Assembly (NCBI GenBank): GCA_030844895.1
Contig: CM061225.1
Span: forward strand, 107,584,688-107,648,687
Direction of reading: 5' to 3'
Source of the DNA: Ambrosia x helenae
Lineage: Eukaryota; Streptophyta; Magnoliopsida; Asterales; Asteraceae
DNA: 64,000 nucleotides
Below are positions 23,374 to 33,794 of the stretch, one piece after another (the stretch's first letter is position 1; every line of letters starts with the position of its first letter). Position numbers and translations under genes: made by a program. The notes below the pieces were generated by a model. It was not told where the DNA came from. It saw only the letters and a program-made list of their open reading frames with translations, and did no database searches.

Positions 23374-26300
23374 ATGGCTGAACCCAACCCTAATACATCC
23401 GGCATGCACCAAACAGGAGACGAAGACCTCCGACAGCCGGATAACCAAACCACACCCAACACTGTCGTCAAGCAGACGACGTCTAGGCTCGACGGGTCAG
23501 CCGTTGAAATCCGTGACGTCGAATCCGACGACGACAGTCAAGGGCTCTCCGAAGAGGATCCGGATCGTTGGCTCCTCCGTCAGAACGCCAAGAGTGCTGC
23601 AATCTACCAACGCAAGCTGTTGCAGCAAGCGAAAAAGAAAGGTAAGACGCTTGCTTTCGATACTCCGTCGAAAGCAAGGTACAAGAAGAAGGATACGGCT
23701 AACCACGGTGAAGGTCGTAGCGGGGAGCTCGGCGGAAACGTCAGAGCTCGGGGCTACGCCAAATCATGTGCAGAGCCAGATGGCTACGAATCATCAAGCA
23801 GCGACTCCGATCACAGGGGGAAGAAACACACCCACACGTCGCGAGACAGTGAGGTAGACGATGACTTGGTAAAGCCATTCCGACCAAAAGCTTTTGCGGA
23901 GAAGTCCAAATTCGTCGCTCGCATAGCGGCTGCAAAGGTACCAAGAAAGGCCAAACTCCCAAGCAGCATCGGTAGATACGATGGCCTGCGTGACCCAGAT
24001 GACCATGTGCACGATTTTGAATGCGCAGGTGTATCTGTGGATTGGCCTGTTCAAGTGTGGTGTCACCTTTTCGCTCAAACCCTCACGGGTGCCGCCAGGG
24101 TATGGTTTGACAGCCTCCCAGCGGGAAGCGTAAAGGATTTCGACGACCTCACAGAAAAGTTCGGTAGCCACTTTTCGCACTTACGTAAGCATAAGAAAGA
24201 CAAGGCGGACATCCTGCTATGCCGACGGTATGACAGAGAAACGATCGAAGATTATATAGTCCGGTTTAACAAAGAAGCGCTGCAAATCGGATGCGGGGAG
24301 GAGCTTACACGGGCCGCGTTCATTCACAATGTGCGCAGTCCAGACCTCATGAAATGCCTCACCGGCAAAGATGGTATCCCAGAGTCCTGGGATGAGCTCA
24401 TACGCTCAGCCAAAATATATGCCTCCTCCGAAAAATCCTTCAACCAGCAACACGGTTTCCAGCCACAACACCATAATAATAATAGTAATACTAGACACAA
24501 AAACAAATCCGTCTGGAACCGCATCACAGGCACCACCGACGAGGGAAAGTATTCTCCGGCCGGTGATGCCCGACAGATCATTAGCTCCAAACAAACGCGA
24601 GACCAGCGCGGACACTCAAAGAAAAACCATGACTGGACCCCGTTAACAAAAACACCATCTCAAGTTCTGAAAACCGAGCAGGTCACCCTGAAAGAGCCCA
24701 ATCCTCTGGGAAAACGCCGAAATGTGGACCGTAGCAAGTTCTGTGAGTACCATAACGACTACGGTCACCTCACAGACAACTGCTACAGTTTAAAAATGGA
24801 GATAGAGGCAGCGCTGAAATCAGGCCAGCTCGGCCACCTGGTCAAAAATGTTCACCGAGCTGGCAAGGGTCAAGGCAACGAAGAAACCCAAGGCGAAGGG
24901 TCGCGGAAGAAGATCCGGGATCTAAACACTCACGCTGCAACTCTAATCCCCCGCCACCAATGCAACATGACATGGCGGGGCAAGAACACCCAACATGGGA
25001 AGCGCACCCGGGTACAGCCGTTGGACGACTCATGGAAAGAGGCTGATATCCTCATGCCAAGGGTCAGAGGAGGCGCCTCCTGCACAGCTCCATTAGTGAT
25101 CACCGCCGTCTTCGGACATTACCGCACGCGGTATATGTTTTTAGATGGCGGCAGCAGCACAGATATCATGTACGACCAATGTTTCCAACAGTTAGATGAA
25201 GAAGACAAAGCAAAGCTCATTCCAGTCAATGAGCCAATCTCTGGTTTCATCCATGAAACCATCATGCCCCGCGGCATGCTCTCTTTGCCTGTAACATGGA
25301 CGGATGGTATGCATGAGCGCACAGAAATATGCGACTTCATGGTCCTACCAGCCACATCAAACCATGACATACTCCTAGGAAGAGAAGGCATTGCCCACTT
25401 CAACGCCAACGCCTCCACGGCGCATGCAATGGTTGGTTTTCCCACCAAAACAGGCGTTGCCTTCATCCGGGGGAACAAAGATTGCCATGTTACGGAGACA
25501 GCCAAACCGCCAAAGATGGTCAAGACAGATACCCGCACAGAGCCGGAAAAATGGGCGCTCAACCCTAAATTTCCGGAGCAAACGGTGACCATCGGCCATG
25601 TAATCTCCGAACCCATACGAAATCATCTGAAGCAACTTCTGATCAGCAATATAGACATTTTCGCATGGCAACCGGCAGATATGGTGGGTGTTCCGCGAGA
25701 CATAGCGGAACACAAGCTTAACGTCTATCGTTCCGCAGAGCCAATTGTACAGAAGAAGAGGAGTATGGGCCCAGAGAAAACAAAGGCCATGAATGAACAA
25801 GTCACCGAGCTGCTCAATGCGGGCATCCTCCGCCCCATCAGATATCAAACTTGGGTGGCCAATCCCGTCATGGTCGCCAAAGCGAATGGAGGATGGCGCA
25901 TGTGCGTAGATTACAAAGACATCAACAAGGCATGCCCAAAAGACTGTTATCCCCTACCAGAGATCGATTTGAAGGTGGACTCCCTCGCCCCATACAGATT
26001 TAAATGTTTCCTGGACGCCTACAAAGGATATCACCAAATACAGATGGCGAAAGAGGACGAAGACAAAACAGCGTTCCGCACGGACACGGGTATCTTCTGC
26101 TACACAAAGATGCCCTTCGGTCTGAAAAACGCGGGCGCCACATACCAACGCCTGATGGATACAGCGTTCGTGAAAGAAATCGGCGTACGGCTGGAAGTGT
26201 ACGTCGATGATTTAGTGATCAAAAGCAGGGAGGAAACCGATATGCTACAAGACATCCAACAAACATTTCACCAGCTACGAAAGGTACGCATGAAGCTAAA

Positions 26301-28779
26301 CCCGAGCAAGTGCTCGTTTGGAATGGAAGAAGGGAAATTTCTGGGAGTCATCGTCACGCGGGACGGGTTCCGCGCCAACCCAGACAAGGTACAAGCAATC
26401 GAGCGGATGCCATCTCCCGCCTCCGTCAAAGAGGTGCAGACATTGATGGGCCGCCTGGTCGCCCTAAACCGGTTCCTATCCAACTACGCTTCAAAGTCAT
26501 TTCCTTTCGTCGACACCTTGAAAAATTGTCTGAAGAAAAGTAACTTCCGCTGGACAACCGAAGCGGAGTCAGCTTTTCAACAAATGAAGCAGTGTTTGAT
26601 GAACCTTCCTACACTAACAGCCCCGCTCCCTAAAGAGCCACTCACGCTCTATCTTTCAGTCACGGAGCGGGCAATCGGCGCAGTTCTGATGGTCGATCGC
26701 AAAGGCGTGCAAACGCCTATCTATTACATCAGCCGCACGCTGTTAGATGCGGAGACTCGGTACACCATAATGGAAAAGCTGGTCCTAGCTTTAATTCACG
26801 CTTCCCGACGATTGCGCAGATACTTCCAAGGTCACCCGATAAACGTCCTCACGGACTATCGGATCAACGACATCTTGGCCAAACCAGAATTGTCAGGAAG
26901 ACTGGCGAAGTGGGCTATTGAGCTCGGAGAGCACACAATCAGCTATAAGCCCCGACCCGCAATCAAAGGACAAGTATTGGCAGACTTCGCAACCGAGATC
27001 CCAGCCGACAAAGTTCAAGAGTGCCGAGAAGAAGAATCACCTGCGCCAGTGCACGACCCATCGCAAAAGTGGTCCTTATACACCGATGGGGCCTCCAACG
27101 GAGACGGCGCTGGCGCCAGCTTGCGCCTCATCAGCCCAGACAAACATGAGTTCACATACGCCATCCGCCTCGAGTTCAAAAGCACAAACAACGAAGCGGA
27201 ATACGAAGCGTTGCTGGCAGGCCTCCGCATAGCGGAAAAAATGGGGGCCAGGCACGTAGAGGCGCATGTAGACTCTTTGTTGGTAGCACGGCAGATCAAC
27301 GGGGTATACGATGCAAAAGACGAAACCATGGCTCTATACCTGGAACAAGCCAAGAAACTCATGCGCAAGTTCGACACATGCACAGTCGAACACATCCGGC
27401 GCAGCGAGAACAAACCCGCTGACGCACTCAGCAAAATGGCATCCACGGTTTTTGAGCACATGGCAAAAGAGGTCCGCGTCGAAGTACGAGACAAACCATC
27501 GGTCCCCGTGCGCCAGGTCAACGTTACTCAAACAGGCAACGGGTCATGGATGACACCGATCAAAGCCTTTTTATCATCGGGAGTTTTGCCCAATGACAAA
27601 CTCGAAGCACGCAAGATAAAAACCAAGGCCCTACAATATCAACTGACCGATGACATCCTGTACCGCCGCTCTTACTTGGGGCCACTCTTGCGCTGTGTTG
27701 ACCCGGCCAAAGCCTCCTTCCTCCTTAAAGATATACATGAAGGAACATGCGGGCTACACGCAGGCCCAAGAATGGTAGTGGCAAAGCTGATGAATGCAGG
27801 ATATTACTGGCCTGGCATGCACGTCGACGCAGTCAACGAGATACGCAAATGTGACAGCTGCCAGCGCCACGCTCCAAACACCTTGCGCCCAAAGAATAAT
27901 CTCGTACCAGTCACCGCGGCTTGGCCCTTCCAAAAGTGGGCTATTGATCTAGTCGGACCATTCCCGGCGACGCCGGGCAATGTCAGATACTTGGTCGTCG
28001 CTATCGACTACTTCACTAAGTGGGTCGAAGCGAAACCTCTTGCAAAGATCGATGGCGCACATGTCAAGAAGTTCATCTGGGAGTTCATTATCTGTCGGTT
28101 TGGATTGCCGATGCAACTGGTCAGTGACAATGGAACACAATTTGAAGACCAGGCCCTCCAACAATGGCTGGCTCAAATGGGAGTCACGCAAATCTTCACA
28201 TCCGTTGCGCACCCGCAAGGCAACGGTCAGGTAGAAAGAGCCAACCGCACAATCGTTGAAGGCATCAAGACAAGACTCGGAACCAGGCGAACAGGGTGGG
28301 TAGACGAGTTGCCGCACGTCTTATGGGCCTACCGTACACTCACGAAAACAAGCAATGGCGAAACCCCGTTCAGCCTAACATATGGCTCCGAGGCGGTAAT
28401 CCCCGCAGAAATAGCTTGCCCTACGGCAAGGGTACTGATGGCAAACACAACCGACAACGATAAAGAACTCCGCATAAACCTCGATCTGTTAGAAGAACGC
28501 CGCAATCTCGCGGCAATAAAAGAAGCAAGTTACAAGACACAACTCGAGCAATACTACAACAAACATGTAAAGGAGCAAGCCTTCAAGATTGGGGAATACG
28601 TCTTCCGCAACAATGAAGCTTCCAACGCCGAAAAGCCCGGGAAGCTCGCCCCAACTTGGGAAGGCCCTTACAAAATTCAAGAAGTGCTCGGGAAGGGTGC
28701 CTACGCATTAGAAAAGCTCGATGGCACCCCTATTCCAAGATCATGGAACGGCGCTCAGTTACGGCGCTGTTATTTGTAA
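23374..28779 (+). CDS. Gag-Pol polyprotein (Tat-lineage Gypsy), intact frame
   Basis: 1801 codons without a stop. Order seen: charged N terminus; gag domain (about residues 190-350, with FAQTLTGAARVWFDSL); Cys/His segment CEYHNDYGHLTDNC (about 455); aspartic protease around LDGGSSTDIM (about 590); reverse transcriptase with PFGLKNAGATYQR and catalytic YVDD (about 941); first RNase H (about 1090-1200, YISRTLL, LTDYR); second RNase H with YTDGAS (about 1235), NNEAEYEALLAGL, HVDSL and PADALSK, giving the D-E-D-D set; integrase HHCC finger (HEGTCGLHAG, CDSCQRH, about 1455-1500); integrase core D-D-E in AIDLVG, VSDNGTQF and VERANR (about 1523, 1582, 1619); C-terminal domain with WEGPYKI. All catalytic residues checked are present, so this protein may be functional. 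Pol order RT-RH-INT is Gypsy-type, and the second RNase H points to Tat. The LTR promoter drives it. Confidence 0.95.
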   Translation: MAEPNPNTSGMHQTGDEDLRQPDNQTTPNTVVKQTTSRLDGSAVEIRDVESDDDSQGLSEEDPDRWLLRQNAKSAAIYQRKLLQQAKKKGKTLAFDTPSKARYKKKDTANHGEGRSGELGGNVRARGYAKSCAEPDGYESSSSDSDHRGKKHTHTSRDSEVDDDLVKPFRPKAFAEKSKFVARIAAAKVPRKAKLPSSIGRYDGLRDPDDHVHDFECAGVSVDWPVQVWCHLFAQTLTGAARVWFDSLPAGSVKDFDDLTEKFGSHFSHLRKHKKDKADILLCRRYDRETIEDYIVRFNKEALQIGCGEELTRAAFIHNVRSPDLMKCLTGKDGIPESWDELIRSAKIYASSEKSFNQQHGFQPQHHNNNSNTRHKNKSVWNRITGTTDEGKYSPAGDARQIISSKQTRDQRGHSKKNHDWTPLTKTPSQVLKTEQVTLKEPNPLGKRRNVDRSKFCEYHNDYGHLTDNCYSLKMEIEAALKSGQLGHLVKNVHRAGKGQGNEETQGEGSRKKIRDLNTHAATLIPRHQCNMTWRGKNTQHGKRTRVQPLDDSWKEADILMPRVRGGASCTAPLVITAVFGHYRTRYMFLDGGSSTDIMYDQCFQQLDEEDKAKLIPVNEPISGFIHETIMPRGMLSLPVTWTDGMHERTEICDFMVLPATSNHDILLGREGIAHFNANASTAHAMVGFPTKTGVAFIRGNKDCHVTETAKPPKMVKTDTRTEPEKWALNPKFPEQTVTIGHVISEPIRNHLKQLLISNIDIFAWQPADMVGVPRDIAEHKLNVYRSAEPIVQKKRSMGPEKTKAMNEQVTELLNAGILRPIRYQTWVANPVMVAKANGGWRMCVDYKDINKACPKDCYPLPEIDLKVDSLAPYRFKCFLDAYKGYHQIQMAKEDEDKTAFRTDTGIFCYTKMPFGLKNAGATYQRLMDTAFVKEIGVRLEVYVDDLVIKSREETDMLQDIQQTFHQLRKVRMKLNPSKCSFGMEEGKFLGVIVTRDGFRANPDKVQAIERMPSPASVKEVQTLMGRLVALNRFLSNYASKSFPFVDTLKNCLKKSNFRWTTEAESAFQQMKQCLMNLPTLTAPLPKEPLTLYLSVTERAIGAVLMVDRKGVQTPIYYISRTLLDAETRYTIMEKLVLALIHASRRLRRYFQGHPINVLTDYRINDILAKPELSGRLAKWAIELGEHTISYKPRPAIKGQVLADFATEIPADKVQECREEESPAPVHDPSQKWSLYTDGASNGDGAGASLRLISPDKHEFTYAIRLEFKSTNNEAEYEALLAGLRIAEKMGARHVEAHVDSLLVARQINGVYDAKDETMALYLEQAKKLMRKFDTCTVEHIRRSENKPADALSKMASTVFEHMAKEVRVEVRDKPSVPVRQVNVTQTGNGSWMTPIKAFLSSGVLPNDKLEARKIKTKALQYQLTDDILYRRSYLGPLLRCVDPAKASFLLKDIHEGTCGLHAGPRMVVAKLMNAGYYWPGMHVDAVNEIRKCDSCQRHAPNTLRPKNNLVPVTAAWPFQKWAIDLVGPFPATPGNVRYLVVAIDYFTKWVEAKPLAKIDGAHVKKFIWEFIICRFGLPMQLVSDNGTQFEDQALQQWLAQMGVTQIFTSVAHPQGNGQVERANRTIVEGIKTRLGTRRTGWVDELPHVLWAYRTLTKTSNGETPFSLTYGSEAVIPAEIACPTARVLMANTTDNDKELRINLDLLEERRNLAAIKEASYKTQLEQYYNKHVKEQAFKIGEYVFRNNEASNAEKPGKLAPTWEGPYKIQEVLGKGAYALEKLDGTPIPRSWNGAQLRRCYL

Positions 28780-29360
28780 TCAAAATGGCTACACATGCCA
28801 TATCATTAATGAAAACGTTTCCTATATCTGTGTTTCTACTTGTACCTTCCGCGCCAAGGTCTTCAAGACTTAGACAAAATCACGTCGGACTCGCTAGCAA
28901 GGCATGCCTTCAAGGCACGCCACGTGCACGCTGGGCGCCTACTCAAGCAGCGTAGTCTTCAAGACGGATTTACTCGCCGGACCTACAACACCGCAACATG
29001 CGCCTCAACTCTTGTCTTCTAGAGTCACTGCAACTCGGACAACAGAGTAGCGCACCACATAAACGCGGTAAACGGGTCTTCAAGGCGAGGCGATCACGCA
29101 CCTAAGTCGGACTCAATGGCACAAGTCGCCTCCGCTACAATCTCCAAGGCGGGAAAGTGTTAAAACACTTAGACGTCGGATTGTCTAGCTGAGCGCGCGC
29201 TCTAATTCTTACTTACACACTGGGTGACGACTTGGTTAAATAAGTAAATTAGAGACGAGACAACACGATATAACAAACAAAAGTTTTCATTAACAAAGGG
29301 AATTAAAAACCCTCCTATATTTACAAGGAAAAGAAAAGTTACAAATATTAAAAGGCCTAA
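28780..29360. other. Spacer between the two convergent Gypsy genes
   Basis: GC-richer, non-coding. Short motifs such as TCTTCAAGAC, AAGTCGGACTC and CTTCAAGGC recur irregularly. The two genes converge here, so it should hold both transcript ends or their overlap. No polyadenylation signal stands out. Confidence 0.6.
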
Positions 29361-32300
29361 TCACTGGCCAGCTGCGCCGGAAGGCCCCTCGCCAGAAGCT
29401 TTCGCCAGCGCATCAGACGTTTCTATGAAGTATCTAAGGGCCGCAGGCGGATCCGCGTTCTTGTTGCAGTCCGCAAGCACTTGAAGGATGGGGAACTCTA
29501 TCTTCTCGAACTTTTGAAGTTCCGCCTCATACTCATCCTTCAGGGGCTTACCATAATGCTCCGCGTCCACGATGCGCCCATTATTTTGCGCATGCAAGAA
29601 ACCGTCTTCATAGCCCTCGCCATAACCATAGGCTTGGGCACTGGCAGCAATGGCGGCAATCTGGTCTCCGAGCAGAGGCTCCTGCCAAAATCTCTTGAAA
29701 ATCTGCACATAGAAACAAAGTTAGAATATGGAAAAGACAAGTCTCAAAAGCAGAGAAAGCGCGAAGACTTACCCCAGCCATCCCGTCTGTCATCAACCAT
29801 TTGATGGAGTCCTGCATCTGGGACTGGGCGGTGACAGCTTCATCCAGCAGCAACTTGGCCGCCTCACCTTCCTTCACAGCAGCAAGGCGAGCCTGGTCAC
29901 AAGAATCCAGATCCCGCTCAAGGTCCTCCTTCGCACTAAGGACCTGGGCCCTCTCCCGCTCCAGCGAAGAGACGCGCTCAGTAGCCGCAACAAGAGCCTC
30001 GTCCTTTGACTCGAGCTCCTTGCGCATCTCTACATATTTTGCCGTCCTCTCCGTGAGGGCCCTGCTCTTCTCTTCAAGGCTCTTCACCGCCGTCCGCCGC
30101 TCCTCACGCGCCACTGACAGAAGATCCTTGAGATCGGAGATGTCAGTGTTGGCCTTCTTCCATGAATCTGACCAACGGCGCCTCTCAGCAACCGCGTCTT
30201 CTTCAAGTTTGGCAACTTTAGCCTCCGCGTCATGGGCACGGCGGCGGTATTTGGCAATCTCGGCTTTGAAGGCAGCCTCTTTTTCAGCAAGGCTGGCCTT
30301 CTCCGCCTCCACCTGCTCCATGTCTCGCCACAACGCCGAATCACGGCGCCGCAGCGAGTCCATCATGGATAGTTGAGTCGCCTGGTTAACGCACAAGGCG
30401 GCTATTAGGTCTTCACGACTCAACATATCCTGGTGAGTGCGCTCATAGGGAGGCACCACCTCGCTGACAAACTCCTCGGCAGCCAAGGAGTTGGAAAACA
30501 ATGTGTTTTCCCTAATTGCCCAACGAGGGCGCCAGATGGCGTCACCACCAGACCAACAGGAGCCGTGATAGACTCCTGCTGACTCCCCAACCCTGGAAGC
30601 CTCGCGCCGATCCCGGCGCGAGCCGCTCCCACCAGCTCCAGAGGCGCCCTGCTGAAGCAAAGCCCTCTCAAAGGCATCCCCTCCATCAGGAGCCATTTCC
30701 TGGCTCTCAATCTCGGCACGCTCCCTTGCAGCGCGCTCCTCAGCAAGCTTGGTTTTTTCCTCCAAGAATTTTTGCTCTTGGAGGCGAAGGCGGTCCGCCT
30801 CAGCCTTCTTGTCTGCCTCAGCCTTTCTTGCGGCTTCATCGGCAGCAGCCTTCTTCTCCGCCTCAGCCCGGCGGCGGGCTTCATCGGCTGCCGCTTGCTT
30901 GGCAGCAACGGCCTTCTCAGCCTCAGCCTTTTGCAAGGCTTCATCGGCCCGCGCCTGCTCCTGCGCAAGCTCCTGCTCTCTCCACAAAGCATCCTCCTCC
31001 CCTCCACCCGCTTCGGCGGAAGAAGACAAAGGTGCAGAGGGCACAATCTTCGGCGGCACTGCAAGTCAACAATAACATTAATAATAATACAGTCAATGAA
31101 AATAGACAAGAGAAAGGAGGAAAACTTACCAGGAGTCTTCTTCCTCAATAACTTTTGGAAGAGTGGTTGGCGCGCAGGGGCGGCACCAATGCCCATGCTG
31201 AAAACGGGCCCGCCATCGCCACCACTTCCAACAGGACCCTTGGAAATATTAACTGGGTCCGAACCAGGCACCGAGCCCTCACCACCTCCAGCGCCAGACG
31301 CGACTGGAGTCTCCTTCACCGGCCCAGCGGTCCGCAACCTTTTCCTCTTCTCCAGCTGAGAAGATTCCGCTTCCTCGTCATCCTCAGAGGGGGGCCCATC
31401 CTTCCTCCGACGACGCCCTTTTACAGCTTCTCCTGCTGAAACGGAAGAACCCGAGTCAGAAAGAGTAATCATGGCTCGGTACCTATGCCTCCGCGGAGCG
31501 TGCTTCCAACGACCACGCCTCGCGGACGAGCCTACCAGCGGAGTCTCCCCTACAGTATCATCTCCGAAAATACTATCAAATAAAGGGCTGGGAGACTCAC
31601 CAGTTGTATAATAAGGTTTGGGCGCAGCAGTCAAATCCGGGTAGTAGAACCGGTCAGCAAGCGCGTCCAAACAAGAAGTTTGACCCTCCGCTAGAGGCCT
31701 CCACTTGATACCTTTATCCTGACGGGCGGCATAAAACTCAAATTTACTTACACCTGCAATATTAACAAACAATAAGGAAAAGAGCACAGGAAACACTAAT
31801 AATGATAATAATAATGACATTATACTTACCCTCCTGCGCAATATATGGCTCTTTACCCGCCCGGATGCCATTTCGACTCATCCCCAGAAGAAAGAAAATA
31901 CCCTCCATCAGGTTCTGGAATTCCAATTTAGTGGCATTGGCGGTAAGGGCGAGGAACCACGCCTGCTTCTTGAAGTCCTTGGGCACAGGCATGTCCGCCA
32001 CCCGCTGCCCATCCCCTATCACCTTCCAGGGGAGACTAATGGGTATCACACCCCTCTTCACGAAGAAAAACTTCTCCTTAGCCCAATGCAAGGACTTAGG
32101 AGTATGGGTGGCCATGGGCGGCACCTTGGGACGCGGCTTGAAAGAGAACCACATCTCATCCCGCGCCATAAAGTAGAAAACATTGAACCGTTCGACAGTG
32201 GGTTCAATGTCTAGGGCGCGGCAAGAAGCTTCGAAATGCACTAACCGCAGCATCCCAAAAGCGGTTAGTTGCGTAGGACCAACACCATAAGCCACCATGG

Positions 32301-32607
32301 TGTCGATCTGGAACCGAGTACACGGCAGGCGGAACCCACACTTAGCAAAGTGGGCCTCATACAGCGCCAACCGGCCGGTACCGGCCGAGAGGACAGTGCT
32401 GGTCGGAGTTGGAAGGGTGGGCTCCCACTCCGGCGAGATCCCATACATAACAAGAAACCGGTTGAAGGCTTCTTGACTCCAAACACAGCAAGTGTTGGAC
32501 ATCAGTTTCCTCTCTTTGATTTTTCCACCCTCCACGGTGGTCTCCTACACCACCTCCTCCGGCTGCTCCCCCACAACCTCCTCAGAAACACTAACACTTT
32601 CAGACAT
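29361..32607 (-). CDS. Antisense four-exon gene of the Gypsy element
   Basis: Minus-strand exons are 32607-31831 (plus one base at 31830), 31753-31130, 31058-29773 and 29702-29361. Each intron has GTAAGT at its 5' end and a GCAG acceptor, and the frame is kept across all joints, giving about 1009 residues. Exon 1 resembles the plant 'putative gypsy type transposon' (Transposase_28-like) domain: FNRFLVMYGISPEWEPTLP and a later GVIPISLPWKVIGDGQ. Exon 2 is Gly/Ser/Arg-rich. Exon 3 begins with an Ala/Glu/Lys-rich tract (AEAEKKAAADEAARKAEAD) and continues as a long coiled coil. Exon 4 ends ALAKASGEGPSGAAGQ. There is an in-frame TAG at codon 21 (32547-32545) if ATG 32607 is the start. A later Met at 32502 would avoid it at the cost of the N terminus. 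Function is unknown; extra antisense ORFs are documented in Tat elements. Confidence 0.85.
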
Positions 32608-32886
32608 GATAATGAAAAATCTGTAAAACTCACCGGAAAGTTTGAAGATCAAACGAAATCTTCAACGAAAGTGGGAGATAAGAAGTTAACCGACCAGAAA
32701 ATAACACAAAGATGAAAACAAGACACCAACGTAGAAGAAATATGAAGTTTCAAATAAATCTTCAAGATCAAGATCTTCAAAGATTAACCGGAAACTTCAA
32801 ACGGAGATTGACTGGAGAATGAAGAGAGAAAAAGAAAAGTGGAAGAAGATTAGAGAGCATAACCGTTCAAATGAGCCACAACAGGC

Positions 32887-32894
32887 CTTATATA
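32887..32894 (-). promoter_or_regulatory. TATA box of the antisense gene
   Basis: The minus strand reads GAGTATATAAGGCC, about 280 bases upstream of ATG 32607, so start of transcription near 32860 and a 250-base leader are predicted. Confidence 0.65.
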
Positions 32895-32975
32895 CTCATC
32901 GCATTTATGGCAGGGGGACCCACCGGGGGAGTATAAACCGTCACAACTTTTCAAATTCCGTTCACAGGATGATGA

Positions 32976-33140
32976 CACGTGTCCGCAATAAAAACGAGTG
33001 GCCTGGATGGAAGTGTATGACAGTTGTACACTACACAGGCGCTGGATGATCGACACGTGTCAACAGATCTCACAACATCAACCATTCAAGCGCGTGGCAA
33101 CCCACGCGCCTGACAGACAACACGTGCCCTTCGACACGTG
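32976..33140. promoter_or_regulatory. Cluster of four G-boxes upstream of the antisense gene
   Basis: CACGTG occurs at 32976, 33054, 33121 and 33135, three of them within ACACGTG(T/G). G-boxes are bound by plant bZIP and bHLH factors, including abscisic-acid response types. Four in 165 bases, placed 80-250 bases upstream of the TATA box, look like a compact promoter. Confidence 0.6.
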
Positions 33141-33425
33141 GCACAATCTCAACCATGCAGAAAAAATGTCAGACGCGTGAAACCCCACGCTCCTGACACA
33201 GACGAGATATTGATAATTGCAACCACGATGGGACATGTATCAGTTTGTACAACCAGACAGTCGCTGACACATCAGCAACCACCAAACTTCCCTCAGAAGC
33301 AATTGATCATTCGAATTCCAGGCGCATTTATTCCAATTTATGAGAGACAAATTCAATGCTAATGATTTAGAATTTATCACAACTCCAGACCCGCATTAAA
33401 TTACCCCAGCAGCAGTAAATGTCTA

Positions 33426-33705
33426 AGCGGAAAGTTGACGTAAACTTTCAAAAGACGTTCCCCGCCCAACCACTGCAACGTTGGGGCGGAGAACGCCCTT
33501 CCCAGCGGAAAGTTGACGTAAACTTTCAAAAGACGTTCCCCGCCCAACCACTGCAATGTTGGGGCGGAGAACATCCTTCCCAGCGGAAAGTTGACGTAAA
33601 TCTTCAAAAGACGTTCCCCGCTCAACCACTGCAACGTTGGGACGGAGGACGTCCTCCACGGCGCAAATTTGACGAAAAACGGAGAAATACGTTTCCCGCC
33701 TATAT
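33426..33705. repeat. 78-base tandem repeat near the 3' LTR
   Basis: Units begin AGCGGAAAGTTGACGTAAAC at 33426, 33504 and 33582, with a decayed fourth from 33660: about 3.5 copies of 78 bases. Each unit has GACGTTCCCCGC and GCAACGTTGGGGCGGAGAAC, which are partly inverse to each other. Tandem repeats before the 3' LTR are a known Tat/Retand trait. Confidence 0.95.
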
Positions 33706-33794
33706 TTTCTCAAATCAGAATAACACCCCCAAAGGCTACAACGCAAGCAGATGAGCTTTCATCCGCGACTTCTACCTTTCGAGTCTAGCACTCC

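Noticed and set aside
29801..31439. Several plus-strand frames of 90-210 residues
   Set aside because: They are shadows of the minus-strand spliced gene; Ser/Arg-rich reverse images of its Glu/Ala/Lys-rich coding sequence.
33401..33754. Repeat-encoded frames on both strands of the 78-base array
   Set aside because: 78 is a multiple of three, so any open phase stays open; the array is non-coding by position.
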